40,431 bases of DNA from a virus. Below, one piece after another: positions 4,722-11,611 of the stretch. Both the position numbers and the translations under genes were made by a program. The stretch lies in the IMG/VR virus record IMGVR_UViG_3300035698_016663, positions 1-40,431 of that record; one strand, 5' to 3'. Each line of letters begins with the position of its first letter. Positions within the stretch are counted from its first letter, which is position 1. The notes beneath the pieces were generated by a model. That model was not told where the DNA came from. It worked only from the letters and a program-made list of their open reading frames with translations, and did not search any database.

Positions 4722-6895
4722 TTCTTTAATTTTAATAACTTTTTTAACATTTCTGAAAACTTTTGAGGCAATTCTTCGGCATTTTTGATTAGAAAAACCT
4801 CGTCTAATTCGTCTAAATCACTTAGAGGCTCTTGCCCTATGTATTCTTGTAAGCCAAACCCTAAACTTATCCACTTCTCTTTTCTCCTTTTTTCCTCTAG
4901 GAGAGTATTGACCTCGTCGGGATATGCTACATCTCCGTCGGTTATTAAGATAAGTATTTTATTGTTTTGCGGTTGTTTGCTTAACTCTACCTCCTCTAAG
5001 CAGTCTATGGCTACCGTGCCTCCTCCTCCCCTCGTAAGTATACCCGCTATCTTGTTTGAGGCTTTTTCACTTATGGGTTGCTGATAGAACTCCTTAATTT
5101 TAGCCACGCTATCGTCAAATGTAAGTATCTCATAGGGTATCTCCATTTCTTCAAAAACCTCAGATAATACTATTAGACCCCTAACCGCACTAATTATATT
5201 AGAGGCTTTAGGTATTCCATTTTCGTTTACTGTACCCGAATACATAGACCCCGATACATCTAAACAAATTGAAAAGACGAATGATTTTATTGTGTCTACT
5301 GTCTCTAGTTTTTTTCTGAATAAATCTCTTTTTCCTATTCTTTGTTTATGTATTCTTTTCAAGTCTAATTTTCCTCTCTTTTGTTTCCTCTCCCATTTTA
5401 AAGAAATCTCCTCTCTTCTTAAAAACTTCAATTTTCTTACAAGTTCTTTAATTAGCGGTAGTACGCTGTTTTTTAGGGTTTTGTAGTCTCCACTTCTCCA
5501 TTCTTTTAAAGCCTTTCGTTGGTTACCCGCTGTTGATATTTGAGTGTTTGAGGAGTGTTTTAGTTTACCGTCCATATCTCTCATAGTTTTACCCTTTTCT
5601 CCCATACTGTGTTTCACATAGGCGTTTATCTCGTTTGCGGTTTTATCTGTAATCATTTTTACTAATTTACTTCCGTCATTTTTAGCTGTTTGATAATTCT
5701 GGGTACTATCTCCTTGCTTGATTAAGTCCTTAATATGTGGCAAAACCTCTTTTAGCCAAATCTTCAAACCCTCTTGAGTACTTTTAGCCTCTTTAATCAA
5801 TGGGATAGCGTGTACGGTTTTATCTATTCTAGCTTGTATTTTTGGAGTGGCTTTTACATCTTCCTCGGCTATTTTTAGAGTTAAGTGTTCCATATAGCCA
5901 AACAAGTTTTCTTTTTCTACCTTAGACAATACTTCAAGTTTTGCTATCATATCGTCTAGGTTGTTTTCATTGTAAAACTCTAAAACTTTTTTCTCTACTT
6001 TGTCGTGGTCTAGGCGTGGGTAATGGTCTTCTACAAATATGAGTTGGTTTAATTCGTTTCCATCGTGTATTTTCATATTACCCGCTATCTCTACCAATTC
6101 GTTTTTGTTTGATTTTTTATTTTTTAAGTTTGTTAGTTTACTTATGGTCTCTTGTATAACTCGGCTTTCTACTATCTTTATCTCAGCTGATAGATGTGAA
6201 TACCTATCGGCTACTTGTAGTCCAATTTTTTTACTACTTTTGAAAATATCCTCCGCCCCCGAATACTCACTACTCATTATCACATTAACCCTCTCGTCCT
6301 CAAATATTTCAAAAACTTTTAGGGCTATGTTTGATAGGTCTTGCTGTTTCATTTCTTGTATTACGGGTCGCCAAATACTATTGTCGGCAAACGGGGTTGT
6401 ATGTTTTATGTGTCCTATATTGTGTAGTAAAAAGAAAATCAATTCTGACTTAGTACCATAAATCAAAGAGACGGGGTCATATTTTAAAACTCTGTTCTCA
6501 ATATCTATGTGCCAATGGTCGGTTTCCTCTATGGTTATTTTAAAGCTAGAGCCTAGTGCGTTCGCCATTTTTCTAATGTAAGAACTGTCTAGGGTCGGGG
6601 GTAAGTAGTAGTCATATCCTTTCCAATAAGTACTTTTAGCTATCTTGTCTCTGTATCTGTCCGTTTCTCCGCCTAGCCCTCGGTCTAAGTCATAGTTGTC
6701 AAAATCAAGTTCTCTATATTTTGGTTTTTTCCACCACGCATTACTCTTTAAGAGTTTGTCTTTTAAATCAGAGCCATAGTTCCACAGAGTTTTTTTTCTC
6801 TTGGGGTCTTTTCTTTTCTTTTTAGTACTCATTGAGTTTTGGAGTTTCTCCAAATCTTTTAACTCTTTTCTAATTTTGCTGAAAATGTTAGTCAT
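4718..6895 (-). CDS. CobT/DUF2201-like protein: degenerate metallopeptidase domain plus C-terminal VWA domain
   Basis: This 725-residue protein pairs with the MoxR-type ATPase encoded just upstream. The C-terminal region (about 538-715) is a von Willebrand A domain with an intact metal-ion-dependent adhesion site: DVSGS at 546-550, the Thr in GGGGT near 627, and TDGD at 652-655. The N-terminal part resembles metallopeptidase-like domains of CobT/DUF2201 proteins, with LLHNIGHIKHT at 156-166 and the third-ligand-like FEIFEDERVN at 195-204. The expected HExxH is HNIGH, so the catalytic Glu is Asn (codon AAT) and proteolysis is unlikely. The middle is helical and charged. In known MoxR-VWA systems the pair acts as a chaperone or metal-insertion machine; the phage target is unknown. 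Confidence 0.8.
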   Translation of the reverse strand: MTNIFSKIRKELKDLEKLQNSMSTKKKRKDPKRKKTLWNYGSDLKDKLLKSNAWWKKPKYRELDFDNYDLDRGLGGETDRYRDKIAKSTYWKGYDYYLPPTLDSSYIRKMANALGSSFKITIEETDHWHIDIENRVLKYDPVSLIYGTKSELIFFLLHNIGHIKHTTPFADNSIWRPVIQEMKQQDLSNIALKVFEIFEDERVNVIMSSEYSGAEDIFKSSKKIGLQVADRYSHLSAEIKIVESRVIQETISKLTNLKNKKSNKNELVEIAGNMKIHDGNELNQLIFVEDHYPRLDHDKVEKKVLEFYNENNLDDMIAKLEVLSKVEKENLFGYMEHLTLKIAEEDVKATPKIQARIDKTVHAIPLIKEAKSTQEGLKIWLKEVLPHIKDLIKQGDSTQNYQTAKNDGSKLVKMITDKTANEINAYVKHSMGEKGKTMRDMDGKLKHSSNTQISTAGNQRKALKEWRSGDYKTLKNSVLPLIKELVRKLKFLRREEISLKWERKQKRGKLDLKRIHKQRIGKRDLFRKKLETVDTIKSFVFSICLDVSGSMYSGTVNENGIPKASNIISAVRGLIVLSEVFEEMEIPYEILTFDDSVAKIKEFYQQPISEKASNKIAGILTRGGGGTVAIDCLEEVELSKQPQNNKILILITDGDVAYPDEVNTLLEEKRRKEKWISLGFGLQEYIGQEPLSDLDELDEVFLIKNAEELPQKFSEMLKKLLKLKK

Positions 6896-6904
6896 ATTTT
6901 TTTG

Positions 6905-7858
6905 TTAGTTTGCCCTAGGTCTTAACTTACCTTTTTGAGGCTTATGGGTTTGAATTTTAGGGGCGTCAATATTTTTAAAGTGTAAAGAGATTAAGTCCTT
7001 AACGGTATCAAACTCGTCGGGGTCTACCTTATTCAAAACTGCCATTTCTACGCTTGGGATATATTTACTGCCTAGCTTTCTGTATAATTTAGCCCATAGT
7101 AGCAATTCTCTAGTTGATAAAACAAACTCCAAATCTCCTTTCCTATGTGAGGCTCTAATCTGAGTCGCAAATGCTATCATTCTTTTAGCCACTTCTTTTT
7201 TAATTTTTTCCCTTTTCATAAGTATTCTCATTTCTACTGCGGGGGCGGGAAAGTCTATTTTAAAGACTACAAATCGGCTCATTAAGGCTTTGTTAAGTTT
7301 CTTAGTACCCACATAATCAGCGGGAGGGTTGATAGCCCCAAAAAATCTAAAGTTCTCGTGAGGTATTACTACCTCTCCGTCCTTTTCTGGTAAAACTACA
7401 TAGCCGTCGTCGTCTAATAAACAATGATAGATAAAACTTATCTCTGGGGAGGTAGCATTGAGTTCGTCGGCTAAGTACCAATAACCTTTTCTCATAGCGT
7501 CAATTAAAACTCCGTCTACCCAATAAGTACCTTTTTCATTGATTAAAACCTTACCTACAATATCGTCTACTGTTGTGCCTCCATTATGGTTTACTCGTCT
7601 AAAAGCGTTGTTAGTTTGATTTGCTAAGTATCTTACCAATGAGGTTTTACCCGTTCCCGTCTCTCCTATTAGTAAGACGGGCAATTTCACATTCACGGAG
7701 ACTGCTATTCTCTCTAGTATCTGTTTTTGGTTTTCAAAATCAAATGACTTAGGTACAAACTGCCTATGCTCTTTGTTAGTGCTAGGGTTGAGAGGTAGCA
7801 ATATTCTTTTTCTTGCGTTTACTATTAAATCGGTTGCTGTTTTTTTCATTTTACTCAT
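6905..7858 (-). CDS. MoxR/CobS-type AAA+ ATPase
   Basis: This 317-residue AAA+ protein has Walker A GETGTGKT at 65-72, Walker B WYLADELN at 127-134, a sensor-1-like GAINPP at 174-179 and a candidate arginine finger in LMSRFVVF near 195. The Walker B and AINP text match the MoxR/CobS clade, whose members work with VWA-domain partners to remodel or activate proteins. The partner is the adjacent VWA gene, 9 nt downstream. The C-terminus ends in KPQKGKLRPRAN, and GKLRPRA recurs in the membrane protein at 8673-9191. CobS-like ATPases are known from other phages, where their role is also unclear. Confidence 0.85.
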   Translation of the reverse strand: MSKMKKTATDLIVNARKRILLPLNPSTNKEHRQFVPKSFDFENQKQILERIAVSVNVKLPVLLIGETGTGKTSLVRYLANQTNNAFRRVNHNGGTTVDDIVGKVLINEKGTYWVDGVLIDAMRKGYWYLADELNATSPEISFIYHCLLDDDGYVVLPEKDGEVVIPHENFRFFGAINPPADYVGTKKLNKALMSRFVVFKIDFPAPAVEMRILMKREKIKKEVAKRMIAFATQIRASHRKGDLEFVLSTRELLLWAKLYRKLGSKYIPSVEMAVLNKVDPDEFDTVKDLISLHFKNIDAPKIQTHKPQKGKLRPRAN

Positions 7859-7868
7859 AAGAATTGTT

Positions 7869-8027
7869 TTATTTTAATATTTTTATTTCTTTATCTGTCG
7901 GCTGAAAGCCAAACTCAGAATAGATACTAATTCTAACCTTATCCTTAGCCTCTCTCTTACTAGTTGCCTCAATGCTACCCGTCCAAATAGGTCTAACCTC
8001 ATAATCGTAATCTTTTGTTTTTTTCAT
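7869..8027 (-). CDS. Hypothetical protein, 52 aa
   Basis: This short gene starts MKKTKDYDYEVRPIWTG and contains IEATSKREAKDKVRISIYSE. Its strand-helix-strand character resembles small phage proteins in which an xxA-xSxxEAxxKV helix follows a beta strand. The ATG overlaps the TGA of the upstream gene (ATGA, 8024-8027), which is good evidence that it is translated. Function unknown. Confidence 0.6.
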   Translation of the reverse strand: MKKTKDYDYEVRPIWTGSIEATSKREAKDKVRISIYSEFGFQPTDKEIKILK

Positions 8028-8671
8028 ATTTTCATTTTAATTAAAAAGTTTTTCCAAAACTGAGACAATAGAGGAGACTGTAAACTCACATATTCTCCCC
8101 GCTTCATAGTTGCTTTAGGTAAAAAGTTCTCAAACTCCATTTTCTCGTCTCCTCCTCCACTTATCTTAAACATACTCATAGCCATTTTTTGATTTTCATT
8201 CATTACATTCATTACCAGAGCCTCGGTTTTCCTCCCTCCCTTAGTTGCGTCTTTTTTAAAGTCTTGGTAGTTTTCGGTATCGCTTTTGCCCTTTTGAGGC
8301 TTAAAGTCTACCCCGTCCTTTCCCTCAAACATATCAGCTACGCTGAAAAACCCTACTGCGTTGATTTTCTCTATCTTATTGCCAATAAAAGAATTAGGGT
8401 CGTCCATTTCTGCTCTAATATGCCCCGCTACCTCTTTGATTATCTCATATCTATCGTCTATCTGGTCGCCGTGAAACGGTACAAGCATAAGATGTTGATT
8501 TTTGCCCTTACCGTTCCATAGTTTTTTGCTATCCTCGGACGGCTCAATGAAGCAAACAAAACTTGAAAGAGGTATATCGTCATTCTTGATTATGAAACTT
8601 ACCATATCCTCTAAGTAGCTTTTTAAATTGTTTTTAACTTGCTTTTTCTTTGAGTTAGTTAGATATAACAT
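8024..8671 (-). CDS. Hypothetical protein, 215 aa, in MoxR-VWA gene cluster
   Basis: No family recognised. The first 110 residues look alpha/beta (SYLEDMVSFIIKNDD, then QHLMLVPFHGDQIDDRYEII); the middle is Lys/Gly/Asp-rich and probably flexible (FKPQKGKSDTENYQDF); the C-terminus is helical. It lies between a two-TM protein and the ATPase in one operon, so a role with the MoxR-VWA pair is plausible but unproven. Confidence 0.6.
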   Translation of the reverse strand: MLYLTNSKKKQVKNNLKSYLEDMVSFIIKNDDIPLSSFVCFIEPSEDSKKLWNGKGKNQHLMLVPFHGDQIDDRYEIIKEVAGHIRAEMDDPNSFIGNKIEKINAVGFFSVADMFEGKDGVDFKPQKGKSDTENYQDFKKDATKGGRKTEALVMNVMNENQKMAMSMFKISGGGDEKMEFENFLPKATMKRGEYVSLQSPLLSQFWKNFLIKMKI

Positions 8672-8672
8672 A

Positions 8673-9191
8673 TTATTTTTTGTCTTTTTTAGGCTTCTTT
8701 TTATTATCCTTTTTAATTTTAAACTGATACTTGCTCTCTTCTTTAGTTTTAGGTTTGCGGTTGATTAGCTTTATTTTCTCGTCTCCCGTCTCCTCCCCCT
8801 CTATCTCCTCTGTTCCCATAACTGAAACATCTGGTCGGGAGGCTCTAGGTCTTAGCTTTCCTCTCTCTCTTCTCATTCCTTTTTCCGCTTTGGCTAACCT
8901 TTTGAACGCTTGGTCTACGCCCTCATTTCCCTCCTCCCCCTCACTTGCTCTTATCAGAGTGTATGTAATCGCTGTCATTGTGGTAATAACCTCTTTTACA
9001 TTCTCAAAAAAAGCCCCCCACATAAAGATAAGGGCTAGTTGAAACTCGTACGGGAGTTGATAGTGTCTACCAATTATGCCAATGCTAATTGAAAACATAA
9101 GCAGTCCAATTATGCTGTGAGGGAGTATTTTTGCTGAGTTGTTCTCCTCGCTAACCGCCCTTTCCTCAATACTTAATGGGTTGAATTTCAT
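8673..9191 (-). CDS. Two-TM membrane protein with long basic cytoplasmic tail
   Basis: This 172-residue protein has two hydrophobic segments at about residues 25-41 (HSIIGLLMFSISIGIIG) and 49-64 (FQLALIFMWGAFFENV), then about 100 charged residues ending in a Lys-rich tail (NKKKPKKDKK). The tail contains RGKLRPRASRPD near residues 114-125; GKLRPRA is also the C-terminal motif of the ATPase at 6905-7858. The two proteins may therefore share a binding partner or contact each other at the membrane. The start is coupled by ATGA to the 26-residue peptide upstream. Confidence 0.65.
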   Translation of the reverse strand: MKFNPLSIEERAVSEENNSAKILPHSIIGLLMFSISIGIIGRHYQLPYEFQLALIFMWGAFFENVKEVITTMTAITYTLIRASEGEEGNEGVDQAFKRLAKAEKGMRRERGKLRPRASRPDVSVMGTEEIEGEETGDEKIKLINRKPKTKEESKYQFKIKKDNKKKPKKDKK

Positions 9192-9268
9192 AGTTCGTCG
9201 TATAATTGTTTACTAATAATAATGAAAGCTATCGTGAAGCCCCATAAGAGGCTTGTTAAGATATTCAT
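9188..9268 (-). CDS. Single-TM micropeptide, 26 aa
   Basis: The peptide begins MNILTSLLWGFTIAFIIISK and ends QLYDEL; it is essentially one transmembrane helix. Both ends are tied into the operon by ATGA overlaps: its ATG overlaps the TGA of the YopX-like gene (9265-9268) and its TGA overlaps the ATG of the two-TM protein (9188-9191). This double coupling makes real translation likely in spite of the size. It may assemble with the two-TM protein encoded next. Confidence 0.5.
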   Translation of the reverse strand: MNILTSLLWGFTIAFIIISKQLYDEL

Positions 9269-9738
9269 TTTTCTAATGTTTTAACTCTATTTTTGAGTTT
9301 TTCAATTTCTATTTTTAGCCTCCTGTTTCCTTCGGGTTTTAATAACTCTTTGCGTTGAAATCGGTTGCCTACCACTACGCCCTCCAAATAAGTATAGTCT
9401 AAGTTTAGGTCTACTGTATAGGGGGAGTGAATAGTCGGTACAAATATTTCATACTTGCCATATTGTTCGTTCCATTCTACGACCCCCATAAACTCGTCGT
9501 CGTGGCATTTTCCGTCTATTAAGTCGCCCTCATATATTTCAAGTCCGTTGTTATCCTCTTTGCCCGTGTATAATAAGATTTTGTAATTTCTCGGGTTTCT
9601 CCTTACCTCCTCTAAGTCTTTTTTGTCTATTTTCCAAATTGGTCTACCCTCGCTGTAAAGAAACATTTTTTGGTCTATTTTCAAAATCTTAACTTTTATC
9701 TCTCTAACACAGTTTAAGTTTTGTTTGATAATACTCAT
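9265..9738 (-). CDS. YopX-like phage protein
   Basis: This 157-residue protein has the hallmark central text of the YopX family: KILLYTGKEDNNGLEIYEGD followed by a GVVEWNEQYGKYEI strand pair. YopX proteins are common in phages and prophages and have no settled function. The C-terminal 30 residues form a short coiled coil (LKIEIEKLKNRVKTLEK). The leader has TTATTATTAA 11 nt before the ATG on the minus strand, not a Shine-Dalgarno, and a 10-bp hairpin (AATGCTCTAA/TTAGAGCATT) lies upstream near 9808-9830. Confidence 0.75.
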   Translation of the reverse strand: MSIIKQNLNCVREIKVKILKIDQKMFLYSEGRPIWKIDKKDLEEVRRNPRNYKILLYTGKEDNNGLEIYEGDLIDGKCHDDEFMGVVEWNEQYGKYEIFVPTIHSPYTVDLNLDYTYLEGVVVGNRFQRKELLKPEGNRRLKIEIEKLKNRVKTLEK

Positions 9739-9810
9739 TTTAATTAGTTTTAATAATAAATTGTGAGTGGTTGTCTTGAAACAATTTTGATCGTTGCTCT
9801 CTCAAATGCT

Positions 9811-10062
9811 CTAAAAGTTAGAGCATTGAGATTTTTGCCACTCTGTGAAGTAAAAATCGTCATACTTCTCAGCGTACGCTTCCCACTTGAGGCACTCTAG
9901 CCTCTCGCTTTCCGTTAGCCCGTAAGCTAAGCCCCAGAGGAAGACAAAACCTAAGAGTGCTAATAGACTGACGAATAAAACAATTCTCATTATCTTATCC
10001 CTCAAGTCCATAAGGTTTAACTTCTTAGCCGTGTTCTTAACGGCTTCAAACTTCTTACTCAT
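9811..10062 (-). CDS. Single-TM protein, 83 aa
   Basis: The start at ATG 10062 (MSKKFEAVKNTAKKL) is preferred to the longer frame from 10134, because the extension would translate the 13-bp hairpin at 10096-10130 and ATG 10062 has an ATATTATTAA box 14 nt upstream. One strong TM segment (about residues 27-48, VLFVSLLALLGFVFLWGLAYG) follows a basic N-terminus. The C-terminal 35 residues are acidic and aromatic with two cysteines. Function unknown. Confidence 0.6.
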   Translation of the reverse strand: MSKKFEAVKNTAKKLNLMDLRDKIMRIVLFVSLLALLGFVFLWGLAYGLTESERLECLKWEAYAEKYDDFYFTEWQKSQCSNF

Positions 10063-10141
10063 ATTGTTAAGTGCTTTTAATAATATTGAATTGATTAGAT
10101 AGCAGAAGTCTTGCGTTCTTCTGTTATCTATCAAGCCACTA
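10063..10141 (-). promoter_or_regulatory. Structured leader element, copy A
   Basis: Between the stop at 10139 and the ATG at 10062 the minus strand reads TAGTGGCTTGATA, a 13-bp hairpin (10096-10108 with 10118-10130), CTAATCA and then ATATTATTAA. Copy B at 10585-10666 has the same flanks around a hairpin of different sequence. Confidence 0.55.
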
Positions 10142-10333
10142 GTCTATGTCATTATTAACCGCTTTCACAAACCTTTTTTTATTGAATAAAGCATTGTCAT
10201 TCCTCAGCATTTCAATAAAATCGTCAATTATCATTCTCAATATGTCCGTTGTAGCAGTTGCCTTATATTCATTGTGAGTTTTAATAGCTTTGTTTAATAT
10301 CTTGGCTATTTTGATGTAATCTTGTTTACTCAT
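10139..10333 (-). CDS. Small phage protein, 64 aa
   Basis: This helical protein (KQDYIKIAKILNKAIKTHNE; DILRMIIDDFIEMLRNDN; NKKRFVKAVNNDID) follows a pattern seen in many small hypothetical phage proteins: an N-terminal IAK helix, a central IIDD helix and a closing RF-x-x-AV helix. Function unknown. The leader contains ATATTATTAA 15 nt before the ATG. Confidence 0.6.
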   Translation of the reverse strand: MSKQDYIKIAKILNKAIKTHNEYKATATTDILRMIIDDFIEMLRNDNALFNKKRFVKAVNNDID

Positions 10334-10338
10334 AAGCG

Positions 10339-10584
10339 TTATGTGTTCTTAATAATATCAAGCCTCAATGCTGAGACCCACAATGGGATATTCTGACCTT
10401 TCCTAATATCTACATTGTAAGCTAGGAGGTCTTTTCTTAGTTGTTCTATCCCGAAGCGTTGTCGGGTCGGAATAACATTAAATAACCTAGCCTCAAACTT
10501 AGCCCTCGCACATCTACCGCACTTTAGAGTGGAGAGGGGGTTTAGATAACCGCAGTCTCTACATCTCTTTAAACTATCACTCAT
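10339..10584 (-). CDS. Zinc-ribbon protein, 81 aa
   Basis: The start is ATG 10584 (MSDSLKRCRDCGY); an upstream ATG at 10638 would run through the hairpin of leader copy B. Two knuckles, CRDCG and CGRC, spaced by about 10 residues, form a small zinc ribbon near the N-terminus. The rest is Arg/Leu-rich (RFGIEQLRKDLLAYNV; LWVSALRLDIIKN). Zinc ribbons of this sort bind nucleic acid or RNA polymerase. As the second gene behind the strong early promoter it is a candidate early regulator. Confidence 0.6.
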   Translation of the reverse strand: MSDSLKRCRDCGYLNPLSTLKCGRCARAKFEARLFNVIPTRQRFGIEQLRKDLLAYNVDIRKGQNIPLWVSALRLDIIKNT

Positions 10585-10666
10585 AGTTTTTTTGGACTTA
10601 ATAGTATTGGACTGATTAGGTAGCACAATGTAGTCCAAACATTATGCTACTTATCAAGCCACTAAC
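10585..10666 (-). promoter_or_regulatory. Structured leader element, copy B
   Basis: The minus strand has TAGTGGCTTGATA, an 11-bp hairpin (10620-10630 with 10640-10650, one U-G pair), CTAATCA and ATACTATTAA before the ATG at 10584. The hairpin loop (TTTGGACT on the minus strand) is complementary to AGTCCAAA just before the ATG, so a pseudoknot that covers the start region is possible. Confidence 0.55.
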
Positions 10667-10837
10667 TTAGTTCTGAGACTTAACCCTTTTATTCTTGCCT
10701 AACAAGTTGTTTAGTCTCGCCCCTATCACGACCTCATTATTACATCTATCACAACATCTCCCCTTATTCACGGGCATAGCATTATTACCGAAGCCCGAAA
10801 ACTTTGACCCGCAAATAGAACATACTTTTTTACTCAT
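10667..10837 (-). CDS. Small zinc-ribbon protein, 56 aa, first gene of the early operon
   Basis: The product begins MSKKVCSICGSKFSGFG and has a second knuckle CCDRC, giving a CxxC-x18-CxxC type ribbon, followed by a basic tail (LLGKNKRVKSQN). It is the first gene after the perfect consensus promoter at 10871-10899, with a predicted leader of about 27 nt that contains ATTATTATTAA 12 nt before the ATG. Early expression, small size and a zinc ribbon fit a host-takeover or regulatory peptide, but no specific function can be named. Confidence 0.6.
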   Translation of the reverse strand: MSKKVCSICGSKFSGFGNNAMPVNKGRCCDRCNNEVVIGARLNNLLGKNKRVKSQN

Positions 10838-10870
10838 TGGCTAATTTCTTTAATAATAATCGTATAACTA

Positions 10871-10899
10871 ATTATATTAAATAGAAACAACGCTGTCAA
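10871..10899 (-). promoter_or_regulatory. Perfect-consensus sigma-70 promoter of the left (early) operon
   Basis: The minus strand carries TTGACA (10899-10894), exactly 17 nt, then TATAAT (10876-10871), all 12 consensus bases. Transcription should start near 10864 and read leftward through 10837-2794 to the terminator at 2750-2777. Confidence 0.85.
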
Positions 10900-11053
10900 G
10901 CACTTAGACCGCTGTTAAGGTATAAAGACTAACACAAGCCAATAAAGACACAAAACCCCTAATTTTCGTCAATTTGCTCATAATCAGAGGCTCTAAAATG
11001 CTCTCTAACGGCTTTTAAATAGCAAAGAGGTCTAATCACTCACATACCAAACC

Positions 11054-11096
11054 CTTACATTGTAAAGCCTCTTACATAAGAATAAGCCCCTTACAT
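11054..11096 (+). repeat. Three CTTACAT direct repeats
   Basis: CTTACAT occurs at 11054-11060, 11071-11077 and 11090-11096, at spacings of 17 and 19 bp, with related flanks (TAAAGCC, ATAAGCC). They are iteron-like. Confidence 0.5.
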
Positions 11097-11170
11097 AATA
11101 ACCACGCTATTTGCGACCGCATTTAATTAGCTTATCCCTCGGCTCTCCCTAGCCCCCTCTTTTAGAGTTG

Positions 11171-11250
11171 TACTAGTACAAGTAGTCTAGTACTAGTACC
11201 CTAACCTTAACCCTAGTCCTAGATACTAGTACCTCATACTAGTACTAGTA
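11171..11250. repeat. Cluster of TACTAGTA palindromes
   Basis: The 8-bp palindrome TACTAGTA occurs five times, at 11171, 11191, 11224, 11237 and 11243 (start positions), the last two overlapping. The same palindrome occurs at 2542-2549 in the other control region. Confidence 0.6.
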
Positions 11251-11290
11251 CTATGTACTCATACATATTAGTTATGTTTTAACATATAGA

Positions 11291-11445
11291 GGGGGGAGAT
11301 AGGAGGGGGGAGACACATCAACGCCTCCCTCTTAGCCTTACTCACTCCCCAATAAACCTTTTTTTTAAAAGCTCTTATCCTATATAGGGGGGGTGGGGGG
11401 TGGTCTTTTCTATATATTCGTGTTCTGATATGAAAGGGGTGGGGG
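11291..11445 (+). other. G-rich tracts with quadruplex potential
   Basis: Runs of 6, 6, 7, 6, 4 and 5 G occur at 11291, 11305, 11387, 11395, 11436 and 11441 on the plus strand, in an otherwise AT-rich genome. The 11387-11403 block (7 G, T, 6 G, T, 2 G) and the paired runs at 11436-11445 are the strongest candidates. Confidence 0.45.
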
Positions 11446-11574
11446 TATGTCGTCTTTTCAAGTCTCTCTATATGTTTATCACTCCAAACCAGTCTACATA
11501 AAAAAATACAGTTTAAGAACCTTCTACTTGACACCCCATCAATATTTACTTGTCACTCACTTGATACTCTATAG

Positions 11575-11603
11575 TTGACAAACCAGGTATTTTGTGATAT
11601 GTA
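11575..11603 (+). promoter_or_regulatory. Candidate rightward (late operon) promoter
   Basis: TTGACA (11575-11580) is followed after 17 nt by TATGTA (11598-11603), preceded by TGA as in an extended -10. Transcription would begin within a few bases of the first ATG (11612), giving an almost leaderless mRNA. The -10 match is modest. Confidence 0.45.
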
Positions 11604-11611
11604 ATATACTA

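Larger units (their letters stand above)
10900..11574. other. Non-coding divergent control region, possible origin
   Basis: About 675 nt separate the leftward and rightward operons. I see no credible gene here. It contains CTTACAT direct repeats (11054-11096), five TACTAGTA palindromes (11171-11250), degenerate CCCTAA text (11199-11216), and G-rich tracts (11291-11445). Direct repeats, palindromes and G-runs between divergent operons are typical of phage replication origins or switch regions; no DnaA-box cluster was seen. Confidence 0.5.

Noticed and set aside
11199-11216. Telomere-like CCCTAACCTTAACCCTAG
   Set aside because: Only two or three degenerate units inside a repeat-rich gap; no evidence of a linear end here.
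11268-11534. 88-residue minus-strand frame in the divergent region
   Set aside because: It is the complement of the G-rich tracts (Pro-Pro runs), starts without any leader signal and lies among repeats; it looks like chance.
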